Source of the DNA: RUG191 sp045642225
GTDB lineage: Bacteria; Bacillota; Clostridia; Lachnospirales; Lachnospiraceae
NCBI GenBank assembly: GCA_045642225.1
Contig: JAZUIN010000046.1
Location: forward strand, 1 to 64,000
Length of the DNA: 64,000 nucleotides
Reading direction: 5' to 3'
In this document: one piece after another, positions 36,398-45,487 of the stretch
Layout of the letters: each line of letters begins with the position of its first letter
Numbering within the stretch: the stretch's first letter is position 1
Notes under the pieces: model-generated
What the model was told of the DNA's origin: nothing
The model's input: only the letters and a program-made list of their open reading frames with translations
Database searches by the model: none
Program-made: the position numbers and the translations under genes

Positions 36398-37192
36398 ATG
36401 AAATATTATGGTGGATGTGATTCGGGAAGTACATATACAAAATGTGTAATTATAGATGAGACTGGCAAGATGGTTGCAGATGTAACTTTGAGAAGTCGTA
36501 TTAATTCTGTATTAAGCTGCCAAGAATCATTAGATGAAGCAATAAAGCAAGTGCCAGATCTTAATTCTGCTGAAGAATTAGATTATCTTGTAGGTACAGG
36601 CTATGGTCGTAACAAGGTTCCATTTGCTGATGAGAATATATCAGAAATTAGTTGTCATGCAATGGGTGTACATGTAGCTGACCCTAAGTGTAAGGCTATC
36701 ATTGACATCGGTGGACAAGATGTTAAGGGTATCGCAATTGATAATGACGGTACAGTACTTAACTTTGCTATGAATGATAAATGTTCTGCTGGTACAGGTC
36801 GTTTCTTTGAAGCAATGGCAAGAGCATTTGAAATGAGCTTAGATGATTTCTCTAAATTATCACTTAAAGCAAATAACGTGATTCCTATTACAGCTCAATG
36901 TACAGTTTTTGCTGAATCAGAGGTTATTTCACTTGTTGGTGAAGGAAAGCCTATGGACGAAATTGCGGCTGGTATTGAATTATCAGTTGCTAAGAGATGT
37001 TTCGTAATGTCAAAGAAGGCAGGAGCAACAGATTCGGTTACATTGACAGGTGGTTGTGCAAAAAATGATGGTTTGAAAGAAGCTATCGAGAAAGTGCTTA
37101 ACCTTAAGGTAATTGATTTACCTATTGATCCTCAATTAATGGGAGCACTTGGAGCAGCAGAGTTTGCACGTCAAAAAGGAATGGTTAAATAG
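36398..37192 (+). CDS. Dehydratase activase, HgdC/BadF family ATPase
   Basis: An ASKHA-fold ATPase of 264 residues that drives ATP-dependent electron transfer to its partner. GCDSGSTYTKCVIID is the phosphate loop, IIDIGGQDVKGI the second motif, and C129 (NDKCSAGTGRF) and C168 (AQCTVFAESE) are the cysteines that hold one [4Fe-4S] cluster between two subunits. The length matches HgdC. It is the standard partner of the two preceding subunits. The electron donor is probably ferredoxin or flavodoxin, perhaps charged by the hydrogenase of the same cluster (inference). Confidence 0.92.
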   Translation: MKYYGGCDSGSTYTKCVIIDETGKMVADVTLRSRINSVLSCQESLDEAIKQVPDLNSAEELDYLVGTGYGRNKVPFADENISEISCHAMGVHVADPKCKAIIDIGGQDVKGIAIDNDGTVLNFAMNDKCSAGTGRFFEAMARAFEMSLDDFSKLSLKANNVIPITAQCTVFAESEVISLVGEGKPMDEIAAGIELSVAKRCFVMSKKAGATDSVTLTGGCAKNDGLKEAIEKVLNLKVIDLPIDPQLMGALGAAEFARQKGMVK

Positions 37193-37218
37193 ATATGAGA
37201 ATAAAGGAGGAAAAGCAT

Positions 37219-37386
37219 ATGCCTTGGTGGGGAATCACATTAATAGTAATAGCATGTGTTATTGTAGGATTTTTCCTATTAACATTTATTGTATATATGT
37301 TTAATTTAGATATGAAGTTGATGGCGGCAATGGACCCATTAACTAAGAAGTTTTCTGCTAAATTTAAACGTGATGAGCATTTATAA
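37219..37386 (+). CDS. 55-residue single-helix membrane protein
   Basis: A small protein with one hydrophobic helix (about residues 5-28, WGITLIVIACVIVGFFLLTF) and a basic C-terminal tail (KKFSAKFKRDEHL). AAGGAGG lies eight bases before the ATG at 37219; an ATG 24 bases upstream is in frame without a site. I do not recognise the family. It lies between the activase and the acetyl-CoA-synthase-like gene, in the same direction with short gaps. It may anchor part of the complex to the membrane, though this is only inferred. Confidence 0.7.
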   Translation: MPWWGITLIVIACVIVGFFLLTFIVYMFNLDMKLMAAMDPLTKKFSAKFKRDEHL

Positions 37387-37414
37387 AATGTAATACTTAA
37401 AGGATAGACATAAT

Positions 37415-38140
37415 ATGAAATTATATGACGAAGTCATTATTGAATGGGATAAGCTGTTTTCGGCTTATCCTATCAATATATATAAGGCAAAAAATGATAA
37501 TCTTTGGCCAGATATTGGAAATAAGAATTTGATTCTTCGTTCTGATATGGCTTATGAACTAGGTGCGCAAAAACCAGGTCTAGCAGCCTTGGGGGCAACT
37601 ACTATGACAAGCGATAGCGCTTTAGTTCCCGAAGATGAAATAATTGTTATTGGACCTGATCTTCAAGAAATACAAGAAGATTGCAGTTATGCGAGATTGA
37701 CTATATGTAGAGTTAATCCAGATAACATGGGCGAAGGTGACAAACTATATAACGGTATTCGTAAAATTGAATATACAAGATATCATGTTAATCCTGAAGG
37801 ATTTATGATTAGGGTTTCTACAGCTCATGATATTGAATCTGTTAGAGTGTCTAAAGAGGCTGTCAAAAAGGGAATTACTTTTCAAGAAATCGGAAGCTTA
37901 ATGATTAAAGAATTCCATGAGAACAGGCATGTTGAAGCAGCTAAAGTGATTTTCATAACAGATCCTAATTTTGATTATAAGCAACTAGAGAAGACAGTGA
38001 AGAAGACTGAATTAATCACAAAAACTATTGACCATATTTTTAACAATATGACTATGGATTGCAATTCTTGTAATTTACAAGATATTTGTGATGAAGTTGA
38101 AGGAATGAGAGAATTACATCAAAGCCAAGCTCAAGAATAA
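37415..38140 (+). CDS. Stand-alone acetyl-CoA synthase beta-like protein
   Basis: A protein of 241 residues resembling part of the CO dehydrogenase/acetyl-CoA synthase beta subunit (CdhC/AcsB). Resembling stretches are LVPEDEIIVIGPDLQEI, KIEYTRYHVNPEGFMIRVS, KKGITFQEIGSLMI and KVIFITDP. Full AcsB or CdhC is about twice to three times as long. The C-terminus has C216-x2-C219-x5-C225, which could bind a metal cluster, though it does not match the full A-cluster pattern. A CooC-like ATPase in the same cluster would suit a metal site. CO chemistry is not proven. Confidence 0.7.
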   Translation: MKLYDEVIIEWDKLFSAYPINIYKAKNDNLWPDIGNKNLILRSDMAYELGAQKPGLAALGATTMTSDSALVPEDEIIVIGPDLQEIQEDCSYARLTICRVNPDNMGEGDKLYNGIRKIEYTRYHVNPEGFMIRVSTAHDIESVRVSKEAVKKGITFQEIGSLMIKEFHENRHVEAAKVIFITDPNFDYKQLEKTVKKTELITKTIDHIFNNMTMDCNSCNLQDICDEVEGMRELHQSQAQE

Positions 38141-38173
38141 GATATTTGAGATAGAAGGCTAGATGAGGATGAA

Positions 38174-39157
38174 ATGAAGAATATTACATTTGAAAGAACA
38201 AAATTAATAAAGACTGTAACAATTGTTTCGTTGTCAGCAATTCTTGCTTTTGGTGTATGCGGGTGTACAACAAGAGAAGATGAACAGCAATGGTTCAAAA
38301 ATGAAGGTATTGCTGCAATGAATGCAGGGAATTACGAACAGGCAGTAAAAAGCTTTGAGAGCGCTTTAGAGAAATCTGGAGGCACAGTAGGTAATAATGA
38401 GATAGATATTTCTTATTATAAAGCTGCAGCGCAATATAATCTCGGTGATTTTGACGGTGCGGAAGATACTTATACAGCGTTAGCCAAGTTTGATGAAAAG
38501 AATTCCTATCCTTTGTTCTTAAGAGGCAGTATTTATATTAAAGAAGGAGAAAAGGATTCGGCACTTAAGGATTATAAAGAGGCGATAGCAAGAGACGAAG
38601 AAAATTATGATTTGTATATCGCTATTTATGAGAATCTAATGGCAATGAATATGGCTAATGAAGCCAATGAATTTCTTAATATTGCATTAGAAAAAAGTGG
38701 TGATTCTGAGGAAGACTGCATAATGCGTGGCAAAATATATACCATTATGAAGCAGTACGACGCAGCAAAGACGGCATACGAGAAGGCTATAGATAAAGGT
38801 AGTGAAGATGCTAATATTTATCTTGCTCAATTATATTATGAGATGGGTGAGACCAGTAAGGGTGATGAGATATTAGATGAGTTTAAAGGCAAATCTAGTT
38901 TGGATTCTATTGCATGTAGCGCAATAGGAGTTATGGAAATGAGACGTGGAGATTACGAAGAAGCTTTAAGACTTTTTGAAAAAGGTCTCGATTCGGTTAA
39001 TCCACCAAATAAGAAGGATTTGCTTAAAAACAAAATTGCCGCGTATGAATATATGGGACACTTTGATGAAGCATTAAAACAAGCAACAGAATATCTTGCA
39101 TCGTATCCGGCTGATGGAGAGATGCAACGTGAAATACAGTTCTTATCATCAAGATAG
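38174..39157 (+). CDS. TPR-repeat lipoprotein
   Basis: A protein of 327 residues. A hydrophobic signal (IVSLSAILAFGVCGC) contains cysteines suited to lipid attachment at about residue 29 or 31. At least six tetratricopeptide repeats follow, for example EGIAAMNAGNYEQAVKSFES, AAQYNLGDFDGAEDTYTAL, YTIMKQYDAAKTAYEKA and GVMEMRRGDYEEALRLFEK. It is probably tethered on the outside of the membrane and scaffolds partners. It is the last gene of the long plus-strand block and is followed by a bidirectional terminator. Whether it belongs to the redox cluster functionally is unclear. Confidence 0.87.
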   Translation: MKNITFERTKLIKTVTIVSLSAILAFGVCGCTTREDEQQWFKNEGIAAMNAGNYEQAVKSFESALEKSGGTVGNNEIDISYYKAAAQYNLGDFDGAEDTYTALAKFDEKNSYPLFLRGSIYIKEGEKDSALKDYKEAIARDEENYDLYIAIYENLMAMNMANEANEFLNIALEKSGDSEEDCIMRGKIYTIMKQYDAAKTAYEKAIDKGSEDANIYLAQLYYEMGETSKGDEILDEFKGKSSLDSIACSAIGVMEMRRGDYEEALRLFEKGLDSVNPPNKKDLLKNKIAAYEYMGHFDEALKQATEYLASYPADGEMQREIQFLSSR

Positions 39158-39162
39158 ATAAT

Positions 39163-39199
39163 AAAAATCGCTTAAACCGTATGGCTTAAGCGATTTTTT
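39163..39199. terminator. Bidirectional terminator between convergent genes
   Basis: Stem AAATCGCTTAA / TTAAGCGATTT flanked by A-runs on the left and T-runs on the right. It serves the TPR lipoprotein on the plus strand and the ATP-grasp gene on the minus strand. Confidence 0.9.
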
Positions 39200-39200
39200 G

Positions 39201-40634
39201 TTAGTCAGCTTTTCTTTCAATGATGGAACATACTTCGTAGCCACCGTAAGCATTTGCAATGATTTTTCCGGGACTAACTCTTGTATACATTCCATTAAGC
39301 TTTCCTGCATACATATATAATCCGGGCATAACATTATATTCTTGTCTAACTAATTCGTCATCTATTACTTCATAGTTTATCATAGAAGATTGTTTGTTGT
39401 ATTCTTGGAATAGGTATTCATTTGTAGCTTTGCATTTTGTAATGATATCTTGCCAATCCTCTTGAGTAGTAGTTTCTCCTACATAGATTCCACCAGCGCC
39501 ATCATATGAGTCAAGAGGCTTTATTATCCATTTGTTCTTGTTATTGACTAGTTCTTCGTAGTCAGCTTCTGTTGCTTTGTAGTAATTCATGTCATCTAGG
39601 GTTGTAGACATAATTCGTGTGTAAGGAATGTGATTTTTGATTAATTCTATCTGTTCATTATCTAAGTAGTTTTTCTCTTGAAGTAAACCAAGAAACTTTG
39701 TCGAAGATAGAAGAGCAAAAATTGTTTTATTATGAATCAATTGTGTGTTAAATCCACCTACTAAGCAGACATTTCCATCTAAGTATGCATTTATAAGTGG
39801 TTGACACTTATTTAAACTACTTAAAACATCAGCAGTTACGGCTCTTCTGTAGATTACATCAATCTTATGACCATGTTCATCGTAGAGCATTTTTCCGTCA
39901 TATTTCATTTTTGTAATGTCACAAATGTGTGTTTCGTATCCAGCCTTCTCGAAGCGGATTTTAAATTCAACAAAGTCCGAAAGGTATGCTTTGTCTATGA
40001 AATCAACAATGCCTATACAAGGAGTAGAATTAAAGGTAGAGTTTCCTTGAGATTCTTTGTTTTCAAGGAATTCATTATATATCTCAATAAGAGATTTTAT
40101 CCACAATGTATAGTAGTCAAACTGTTGATATGTGAATCCACAAGTGGATAACTTGTCTAAAAACACCTTATTTATCCCCAAAGATTGATTTAAAACGTCA
40201 TTTTCTGACTGACAGGCTGTTCCATCAGTGTTAATTTCTATAAATTTGTAGTCCCTTGTATCAGGATTATAGAAAATATCAAATCTTGCCATAGGAAGAA
40301 GATTTGAGTAATAAGTTTCTGCTAGAATAAGTTTTTCAATTTCTGTATCATAGTTGAAAGCAGTTCTGATATCTTCATCTTTTTTATAAGCATCAATTAT
40401 GCTTGTGAAAATTTTGTAAAATTCATTACATAACTTTTCGAAATCATTATATGCTGTTTCAGAGTATGCGATTGGCGCACCTAAAGCCTTTACTCTATGA
40501 GTCAAATCATTATTGTCTCCTTCTGGAGGAACTGAAGCTTCTTTACAAAATTCTTGTATTTTTAATGTGTTTTCCTTAAGTAAATTGGGATTAGTGTTAT
40601 AAATTTCATCAAAGTAGTTTGAAAGATTAGACAT
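39201..40634 (-). CDS. Glutathionylspermidine-synthase-like ATP-grasp protein
   Basis: A protein of 477 residues. An N-terminal preATP-grasp region with FDIFYNPDTRDYKFIEINTDG is followed by an ATP-grasp half: IIKPLDSYDGAGGIYVG holds the lysine and glycine loop, then LFQEYNKQS. The C-terminal YMYAGKLNGMYTRVSPG resembles glutathionylspermidine-synthase-type ligases. These form an amide bond using ATP, but the substrates of stand-alone bacterial members are mostly unknown. It is monocistronic on the minus strand. GGAGATTT precedes the start. No amidase or peptide-biosynthesis gene lies nearby to suggest a partner. Confidence 0.75.
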   Translation of the reverse strand: MSNLSNYFDEIYNTNPNLLKENTLKIQEFCKEASVPPEGDNNDLTHRVKALGAPIAYSETAYNDFEKLCNEFYKIFTSIIDAYKKDEDIRTAFNYDTEIEKLILAETYYSNLLPMARFDIFYNPDTRDYKFIEINTDGTACQSENDVLNQSLGINKVFLDKLSTCGFTYQQFDYYTLWIKSLIEIYNEFLENKESQGNSTFNSTPCIGIVDFIDKAYLSDFVEFKIRFEKAGYETHICDITKMKYDGKMLYDEHGHKIDVIYRRAVTADVLSSLNKCQPLINAYLDGNVCLVGGFNTQLIHNKTIFALLSSTKFLGLLQEKNYLDNEQIELIKNHIPYTRIMSTTLDDMNYYKATEADYEELVNNKNKWIIKPLDSYDGAGGIYVGETTTQEDWQDIITKCKATNEYLFQEYNKQSSMINYEVIDDELVRQEYNVMPGLYMYAGKLNGMYTRVSPGKIIANAYGGYEVCSIIERKAD

Positions 40635-40732
40635 GATAAATCTCCTTTTTTTTAATATATTTTACGTTATCAATATTATAGTTGCAATATATATGATGTT
40701 GAAGGTGTTAATAGATTTTTCGATTATATTTG

Positions 40733-40741
40733 TGCTATAAT
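40733..40741 (+). promoter_or_regulatory. Extended -10 promoter upstream of dnaE
   Basis: TGCTATAAT (TG-N-TATAAT) about 115 bases before the dnaE start. No good -35 is seen. Confidence 0.45.
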
Positions 40742-40755
40742 AATTCCTAGATTTT

Positions 40756-40840
40756 GAAATACATTGATGTAATTTTGAAAAATAAAGAAATACATTTAAT
40801 ATAATTCTGAAAAAAAGAAATACAAAAATATAGAACTACA
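40756..40840 (+). repeat. Degenerate 30-31-base tandem repeat in the dnaE leader
   Basis: GAAATACA recurs at 40756, 40787 and 40817. The first two units also share TAATT.TGAAAA. The A-rich repeats fill most of the 5' leader between promoter and start codon. Their role is unknown. Confidence 0.55.
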
Positions 40841-40856
40841 AAAACAAGGAGAGGTC

Positions 40857-43800
40857 ATGGCATTTACACATTTACACGTGCATACTGAGTTTTCGTTGCT
40901 TGATGGCTCAAACAAGATAACTGAATATTTAAGTCAAGTGAAAAAGCTTGGAATGAACAGTGCTGCAATTACAGATCACGGTGTAATGTATGGTGTAATT
41001 GATTTCTACAAAGAAGCAAAGAAGCAAGGCATTAAACCTATTCTAGGATGCGAGGTATATGTTGCACCAGGCTCTAGATTTGATAAGTCTTTAGAGGATA
41101 ATGAAAGTAAATACTATCACTTGATATTACTAGCCGAGAACAATATTGGTTACAATAATTTGATGAAGATTGTGTCAATAGGTTTTGTTGATGGTTTTTA
41201 TTATAAGCCAAGAGTGGATAGAGAAACTCTGGAGAAATACAGCGAAGGTATAATTTGTTTGAGTGCATGTCTTGCAGGGGAAGTAGCAAGATTATTGCAA
41301 AATGGTCAATATGATAAGGCGAAAGAAGCTGCGTTATGGCATGAGAAATGTTTTGGCAAGGGTAATTATTTTCTTGAGTTGCAGGACCATGGTATTTTGG
41401 CGCAGCAAAATGTTAATCGTGATTTGTTAAGATTATCGGAAGAAACAGGAATCGAATTAGTCGCAACTAACGACGTGCATTATACATATCAAGATGATGT
41501 AGAAAGTCACGACATTCTTCTTTGTATACAAACTGGTAAGAGAGTGAATGATGAAGACAGAATGCGTTATGAGGGAGGGCAGTATTATCTCAAGAGTGAG
41601 GATGAGATGAGAGCACTTTTTCCATATGCAGCTTCAGCAATTGATAACACTTACAAAATAGCAGAAAGATGTAACGTTGAGATTGAATTTGGAGTCACTA
41701 AGTTGCCACATTTTGAAGTGCCACAAGGATATGATTCGTGGACATACCTTAACAAGTTATGTAAGGATGGATTGGTAGAGCGATACGGTGATGATAGGGC
41801 CAAAGAACTTATGCCGCGTCTTGATTATGAGCTAAATGTAATTAAGACTATGGGGTATGTAGACTATTTCCTTATCGTATGGGATTTTATAAATTATGCA
41901 AGAATGAATGACATCCCTGTTGGACCGGGTAGAGGATCGGCAGCAGGAGCCTTGGTTAGTTACACGACGGGGATAACAGATATTGACCCTATAAAATACA
42001 ACTTGTTGTTTGAGCGTTTTCTTAATCCTGAGAGAGTATCAATGCCCGATATTGATATTGACTTTAGTGATGAGAAACGAAGTCAAGTAATTGAATATGT
42101 TGTAGATAAATACGGAGCAGATTGTGTAACTCAGATTGTAACGTTTGGTACCTTAGCAGCAAGAAATGTTATAAGAGACGTTGGGCGAGTGCTTGATTTG
42201 CCATATGCTTATGTTGATAAGATTGCAAAAAGTATTCCGAAAGAGCTTAACATTACAATTGATTTGGCGCTTAAGATGAATCCAGAACTTCAGCAAATGT
42301 ATGAGGAAGACGAAACTGTTAAGCATTTGATTGACATGGCAAGAAGACTAGAAGGCTTGCCAAGAAATACATCTATGCATGCAGCAGGTGTCGTTATTTC
42401 TCAGAAGCCTATGGACGAATATGTTCCGCTTGCAAAGGCAAATGATGGAACTATTACAACTCAATTTATCATGACAACTATTGAAGAATTAGGCCTTTTA
42501 AAGATGGATTTCTTGGGCCTTAGAACTTTGTCTGTTATCGATAATGCAATTAAAACAATAAAGAATAATACAGGAAAAGTTATTGACTTTGATGAGCTTG
42601 GATATGATGACAAGAAGGTTTTTGAACTTATTGGTTCAGGCCATACAGAAGGCATATTCCAGTTAGAAAGTGCCGGTATGAAAAGCTTTATGAAGGAGTT
42701 AAAGCCTGAGAGCCTGGAGGACGTTATTGCGGGAATTTCTTTGTACCGTCCAGGTCCGATGGACTTTATCCCTGATTACATTTCCGGCAAAAATGACAAA
42801 AATTCAATTACATATTTATGTCCTGAGCTTGAGCCAATTCTTGCGCCTACTTACGGTTGTATTGTATATCAAGAGCAAGTTATGCAAATAGTTCGAGACT
42901 TGGCAGGATATTCAATGGGGCGTAGTGATTTGGTGCGTCGTGCGATGTCTAAGAAGAAGGATGCCGTTATGCAGAAGGAGCGAGCTAATTTTGTGTATGG
43001 CAATCCTGATGAAAATGTTAAGGGATGTGTTAATAACGGCATTTCTGAAGAGGTGGCAAATGTTATATATGATAAGATGATTGACTTTGCAAAATACGCA
43101 TTTAACAAATCGCACGCTGCTTGTTATGCGGTTGTTGCGTACCAGACAGCTTACCTCAAAGCTTATTATCCGGTTGAATTTATGGCGGCGCTTATGAGTT
43201 CTGTGATAAATAATACTACTAAAGTAGCTGAATACATTTTCAATTGCAAAAATATGGGGATAGAAGTACTTCCACCAGATGTAAATAGCGGAGAAGGCCG
43301 ATTTTCAGCGGTTGACGGCAAGATTCGATATGGAATGTATGCTATAAAATCTGTTGGGACAAATGTTATTGATAGAATTGTTAAAGAACGATGTGACAAT
43401 GGCGAGTATTCGACACTCGAGAACTTTATCAATAGGGTAAATGGACTTGATGTTAATAAGAGGGCGATTGAGAATTTAATTAAAGCAGGTGCTTTTGACG
43501 GAATCGAAGGAAATCGACGTCAGAAAATGGCTGTATATGGACCTATATTAGATAGTGTAAATAATGAAAAGAAGAAATCTATTGCAGGTCAGATGACACT
43601 TTTTGATATCGCAGGAGATACAAAGGAAGAGTTTGAAATTAAGCTTCCACCTTTGCCAGAATATGATAAGGCTACTTTGTTAGAGTTTGAGAAAGAAGTT
43701 CTTAACATTTACGTCAGCGGACATCCACTAGAAGAATACGAAGAGGTTATGGCTGAGAATGTAACGGCTAGAACTATGGATATGATGCTTGATGAAGAGT

Positions 43801-44327
43801 CTGGAAATGTTAAGGTGAAGGATAATTCTTATGTGACACTAGGTGGCATGATTACAAATAAAACTATCAAGTTTACTAAGAACAACAAAGCTATGGCGTT
43901 TATTACGGTTGAAGATTTGGTGGGACAAGTAGAGGTAATTGTATTTCCAAATACATATGATAAGTATCAGCCGATTCTTAATGAAGATTCGAAGGTCCTT
44001 ATATATGGTAAGGTAAATGTAAATGATGATGCAGATGCTAAGCTTATATGTGAGAGAATGATTCTTCTTGATGATGTGCCATATGATTTGTGGATTCGAT
44101 TTGATACTAGAGAGAAATACTTTGAGTCTGAGGCAAAGCTTAATAATATATTATCTCAAAGCGAAGGAAATGATGCTGTTAAGATTTATATCAAGGATAC
44201 GAAAGAAAGAAAATCTTTGCCAGCAAATCAAAATGTGTCAGTAAAAGATGGCATTTTACCACAGCTTATAAATGAGTTTGGTGAGGAAAATGTTATACCA
44301 GTTCGTCGCAAATGGAAAAATAAATAG
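40857..44327 (+). CDS. dnaE: DNA polymerase III alpha subunit, DnaE type
   Basis: A replicative or lagging-strand polymerase of 1156 residues. The PHP domain begins FTHLHVHTEFSLLDG. The palm carries GPGRGSAAGALVSY and the catalytic aspartates in MPDIDIDF. Further on are YRPGPMDFIPDYISGK, the tandem helix-hairpin-helix region (VNKRAIENLIKAGAFD), and an OB-fold domain (about 980-1070, VTLGGMI..FITVEDLVGQVEVIVFP). There is no internal exonuclease, which separates it from PolC; Firmicutes usually carry both. Length is typical. GGAGAGG precedes the start. pfkA follows 84 bases later. Confidence 0.96.
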   Translation: MAFTHLHVHTEFSLLDGSNKITEYLSQVKKLGMNSAAITDHGVMYGVIDFYKEAKKQGIKPILGCEVYVAPGSRFDKSLEDNESKYYHLILLAENNIGYNNLMKIVSIGFVDGFYYKPRVDRETLEKYSEGIICLSACLAGEVARLLQNGQYDKAKEAALWHEKCFGKGNYFLELQDHGILAQQNVNRDLLRLSEETGIELVATNDVHYTYQDDVESHDILLCIQTGKRVNDEDRMRYEGGQYYLKSEDEMRALFPYAASAIDNTYKIAERCNVEIEFGVTKLPHFEVPQGYDSWTYLNKLCKDGLVERYGDDRAKELMPRLDYELNVIKTMGYVDYFLIVWDFINYARMNDIPVGPGRGSAAGALVSYTTGITDIDPIKYNLLFERFLNPERVSMPDIDIDFSDEKRSQVIEYVVDKYGADCVTQIVTFGTLAARNVIRDVGRVLDLPYAYVDKIAKSIPKELNITIDLALKMNPELQQMYEEDETVKHLIDMARRLEGLPRNTSMHAAGVVISQKPMDEYVPLAKANDGTITTQFIMTTIEELGLLKMDFLGLRTLSVIDNAIKTIKNNTGKVIDFDELGYDDKKVFELIGSGHTEGIFQLESAGMKSFMKELKPESLEDVIAGISLYRPGPMDFIPDYISGKNDKNSITYLCPELEPILAPTYGCIVYQEQVMQIVRDLAGYSMGRSDLVRRAMSKKKDAVMQKERANFVYGNPDENVKGCVNNGISEEVANVIYDKMIDFAKYAFNKSHAACYAVVAYQTAYLKAYYPVEFMAALMSSVINNTTKVAEYIFNCKNMGIEVLPPDVNSGEGRFSAVDGKIRYGMYAIKSVGTNVIDRIVKERCDNGEYSTLENFINRVNGLDVNKRAIENLIKAGAFDGIEGNRRQKMAVYGPILDSVNNEKKKSIAGQMTLFDIAGDTKEEFEIKLPPLPEYDKATLLEFEKEVLNIYVSGHPLEEYEEVMAENVTARTMDMMLDEESGNVKVKDNSYVTLGGMITNKTIKFTKNNKAMAFITVEDLVGQVEVIVFPNTYDKYQPILNEDSKVLIYGKVNVNDDADAKLICERMILLDDVPYDLWIRFDTREKYFESEAKLNNILSQSEGNDAVKIYIKDTKERKSLPANQNVSVKDGILPQLINEFGEENVIPVRRKWKNK

Positions 44328-44411
44328 AAAGAATAATGTAAAACTTAGTGCAATATTTGGCATAGTTATATATAATTAGATATAGAAGAAAGATTATAAA
44401 GGAGAATGATG

Positions 44412-45389
44412 ATGGCTAATGAAGTAAAGACTATAGGTGTTCTTACAAGCGGCGGAGATGCTCCAGGTATGAATGCAGCGATAAGAGCAGTAGTAAGAAG
44501 AGCTTTATCTCAAGGTAAGAAGGTTAAGGGTATTAAAAGAGGCTATGCAGGTCTTTTAGATGAAGAAATTATTGATATGGATATGCATAGCGTTTCGGAT
44601 ATAATTCAGCAAGGTGGTACAATCCTTCAAACAGCTAGATGTAAGGAATTTAAAGAAGAAGCTTATGTTAAGAAAGCGGCAGAGATTTGTGCAAAGCATG
44701 GCATAGAAGGATTAGTTGTAATTGGTGGTGATGGTTCTTTTAGAGGTGCCAAAGAGCTAGCAGCTCATGGAGTAAATACTATTGGAGTGCCTGGAACAAT
44801 CGATCTTGATATAGCTTGTACTGAATATACAATTGGTTTTGATACAGCAGTTAATACAGCAATGGAAGCAATTGACAAGATTAGAGATACTTCAACAAGT
44901 CATGAGAGATGTTCAATAGTTGAAGTAATGGGACGTGGCGCAGGATTTATCGCATTGTGGTGTGGTATCGCAAACGGTGCTGAAGAAGTTTTACTTCCAG
45001 AAGAGTATGATTATGATGAACAAAAGATTGTTGATAGAATTCTTGCAGCCAGAAAGAACGGCAAGCAGCATTACATTATTGTAAATGCTGAAGGAATCGG
45101 ACATTCGACTTCTATGGCAAAGAGAATTGAAGCAGCAACAGGAATGGAGACTAGAGCTACAATCTTAGGTTATATGCAACGTGGAGGCTCTCCAACAGCC
45201 AAAGATAGAGTGTATGCATCAACAATGGGTGCAAAGGCAGTTGATCTTCTATGCGAAGGTAAATCAAATCGAGTTGTTGGATATAAGCATGGAAAGTTTA
45301 TTGATTTTGATATTGATGAAGCTCTTGAGATGCATAAGGGTATTGATGAGTATCAGAACGAAGTGTTTAAGAGTTTAGCAAATGTTTAA
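44412..45389 (+). CDS. pfkA: ATP-dependent 6-phosphofructokinase
   Basis: A glycolytic enzyme of 325 residues that phosphorylates fructose-6-phosphate. TSGGDAPGMNAAIRAVVR binds nucleotide. IGGDGSFRGAKEL has glycine at the position that favours ATP over pyrophosphate. VPGTIDLDI carries the catalytic aspartate, with leucine where asparagine is more usual. EVMGRGAGFIALWCGIANG binds the sugar phosphate. Three ATG codons lie in a row; the third, at 44412, is best placed after AAGGAG. A GC-rich hairpin follows. The dnaE-pfkA order is common in Clostridia. Confidence 0.95.
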   Translation: MANEVKTIGVLTSGGDAPGMNAAIRAVVRRALSQGKKVKGIKRGYAGLLDEEIIDMDMHSVSDIIQQGGTILQTARCKEFKEEAYVKKAAEICAKHGIEGLVVIGGDGSFRGAKELAAHGVNTIGVPGTIDLDIACTEYTIGFDTAVNTAMEAIDKIRDTSTSHERCSIVEVMGRGAGFIALWCGIANGAEEVLLPEEYDYDEQKIVDRILAARKNGKQHYIIVNAEGIGHSTSMAKRIEAATGMETRATILGYMQRGGSPTAKDRVYASTMGAKAVDLLCEGKSNRVVGYKHGKFIDFDIDEALEMHKGIDEYQNEVFKSLANV

Positions 45390-45393
45390 AGCT

Positions 45394-45424
45394 TTAGCCA
45401 AGGTTCGCCTTGGCTAAGTTATTC
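45394..45424 (+). terminator. Hairpin after pfkA
   Basis: Ten-base stem TTAGCCAAGG / CCTTGGCTAA with a stable TTCG loop. The downstream T-tract is interrupted, so termination may be partial. Confidence 0.7.
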
Positions 45425-45487
45425 TTTGATGATATGTAATTGGAGAATTAGATTTTCAATAATAGAAAATTGTTTGGGTTCAGTTAA

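Noticed and set aside
33615..37192. Assignment to hydroxyglutarate or lactate fermentation
   Set aside because: CoA transferase, acyl-CoA dehydrogenase and Etf genes are missing and one subunit is unusually long.
40756..40840. Repeats before dnaE as a CRISPR array
   Set aside because: Units are A-rich, degenerate and adjacent without unique spacers, and no cas gene is present.
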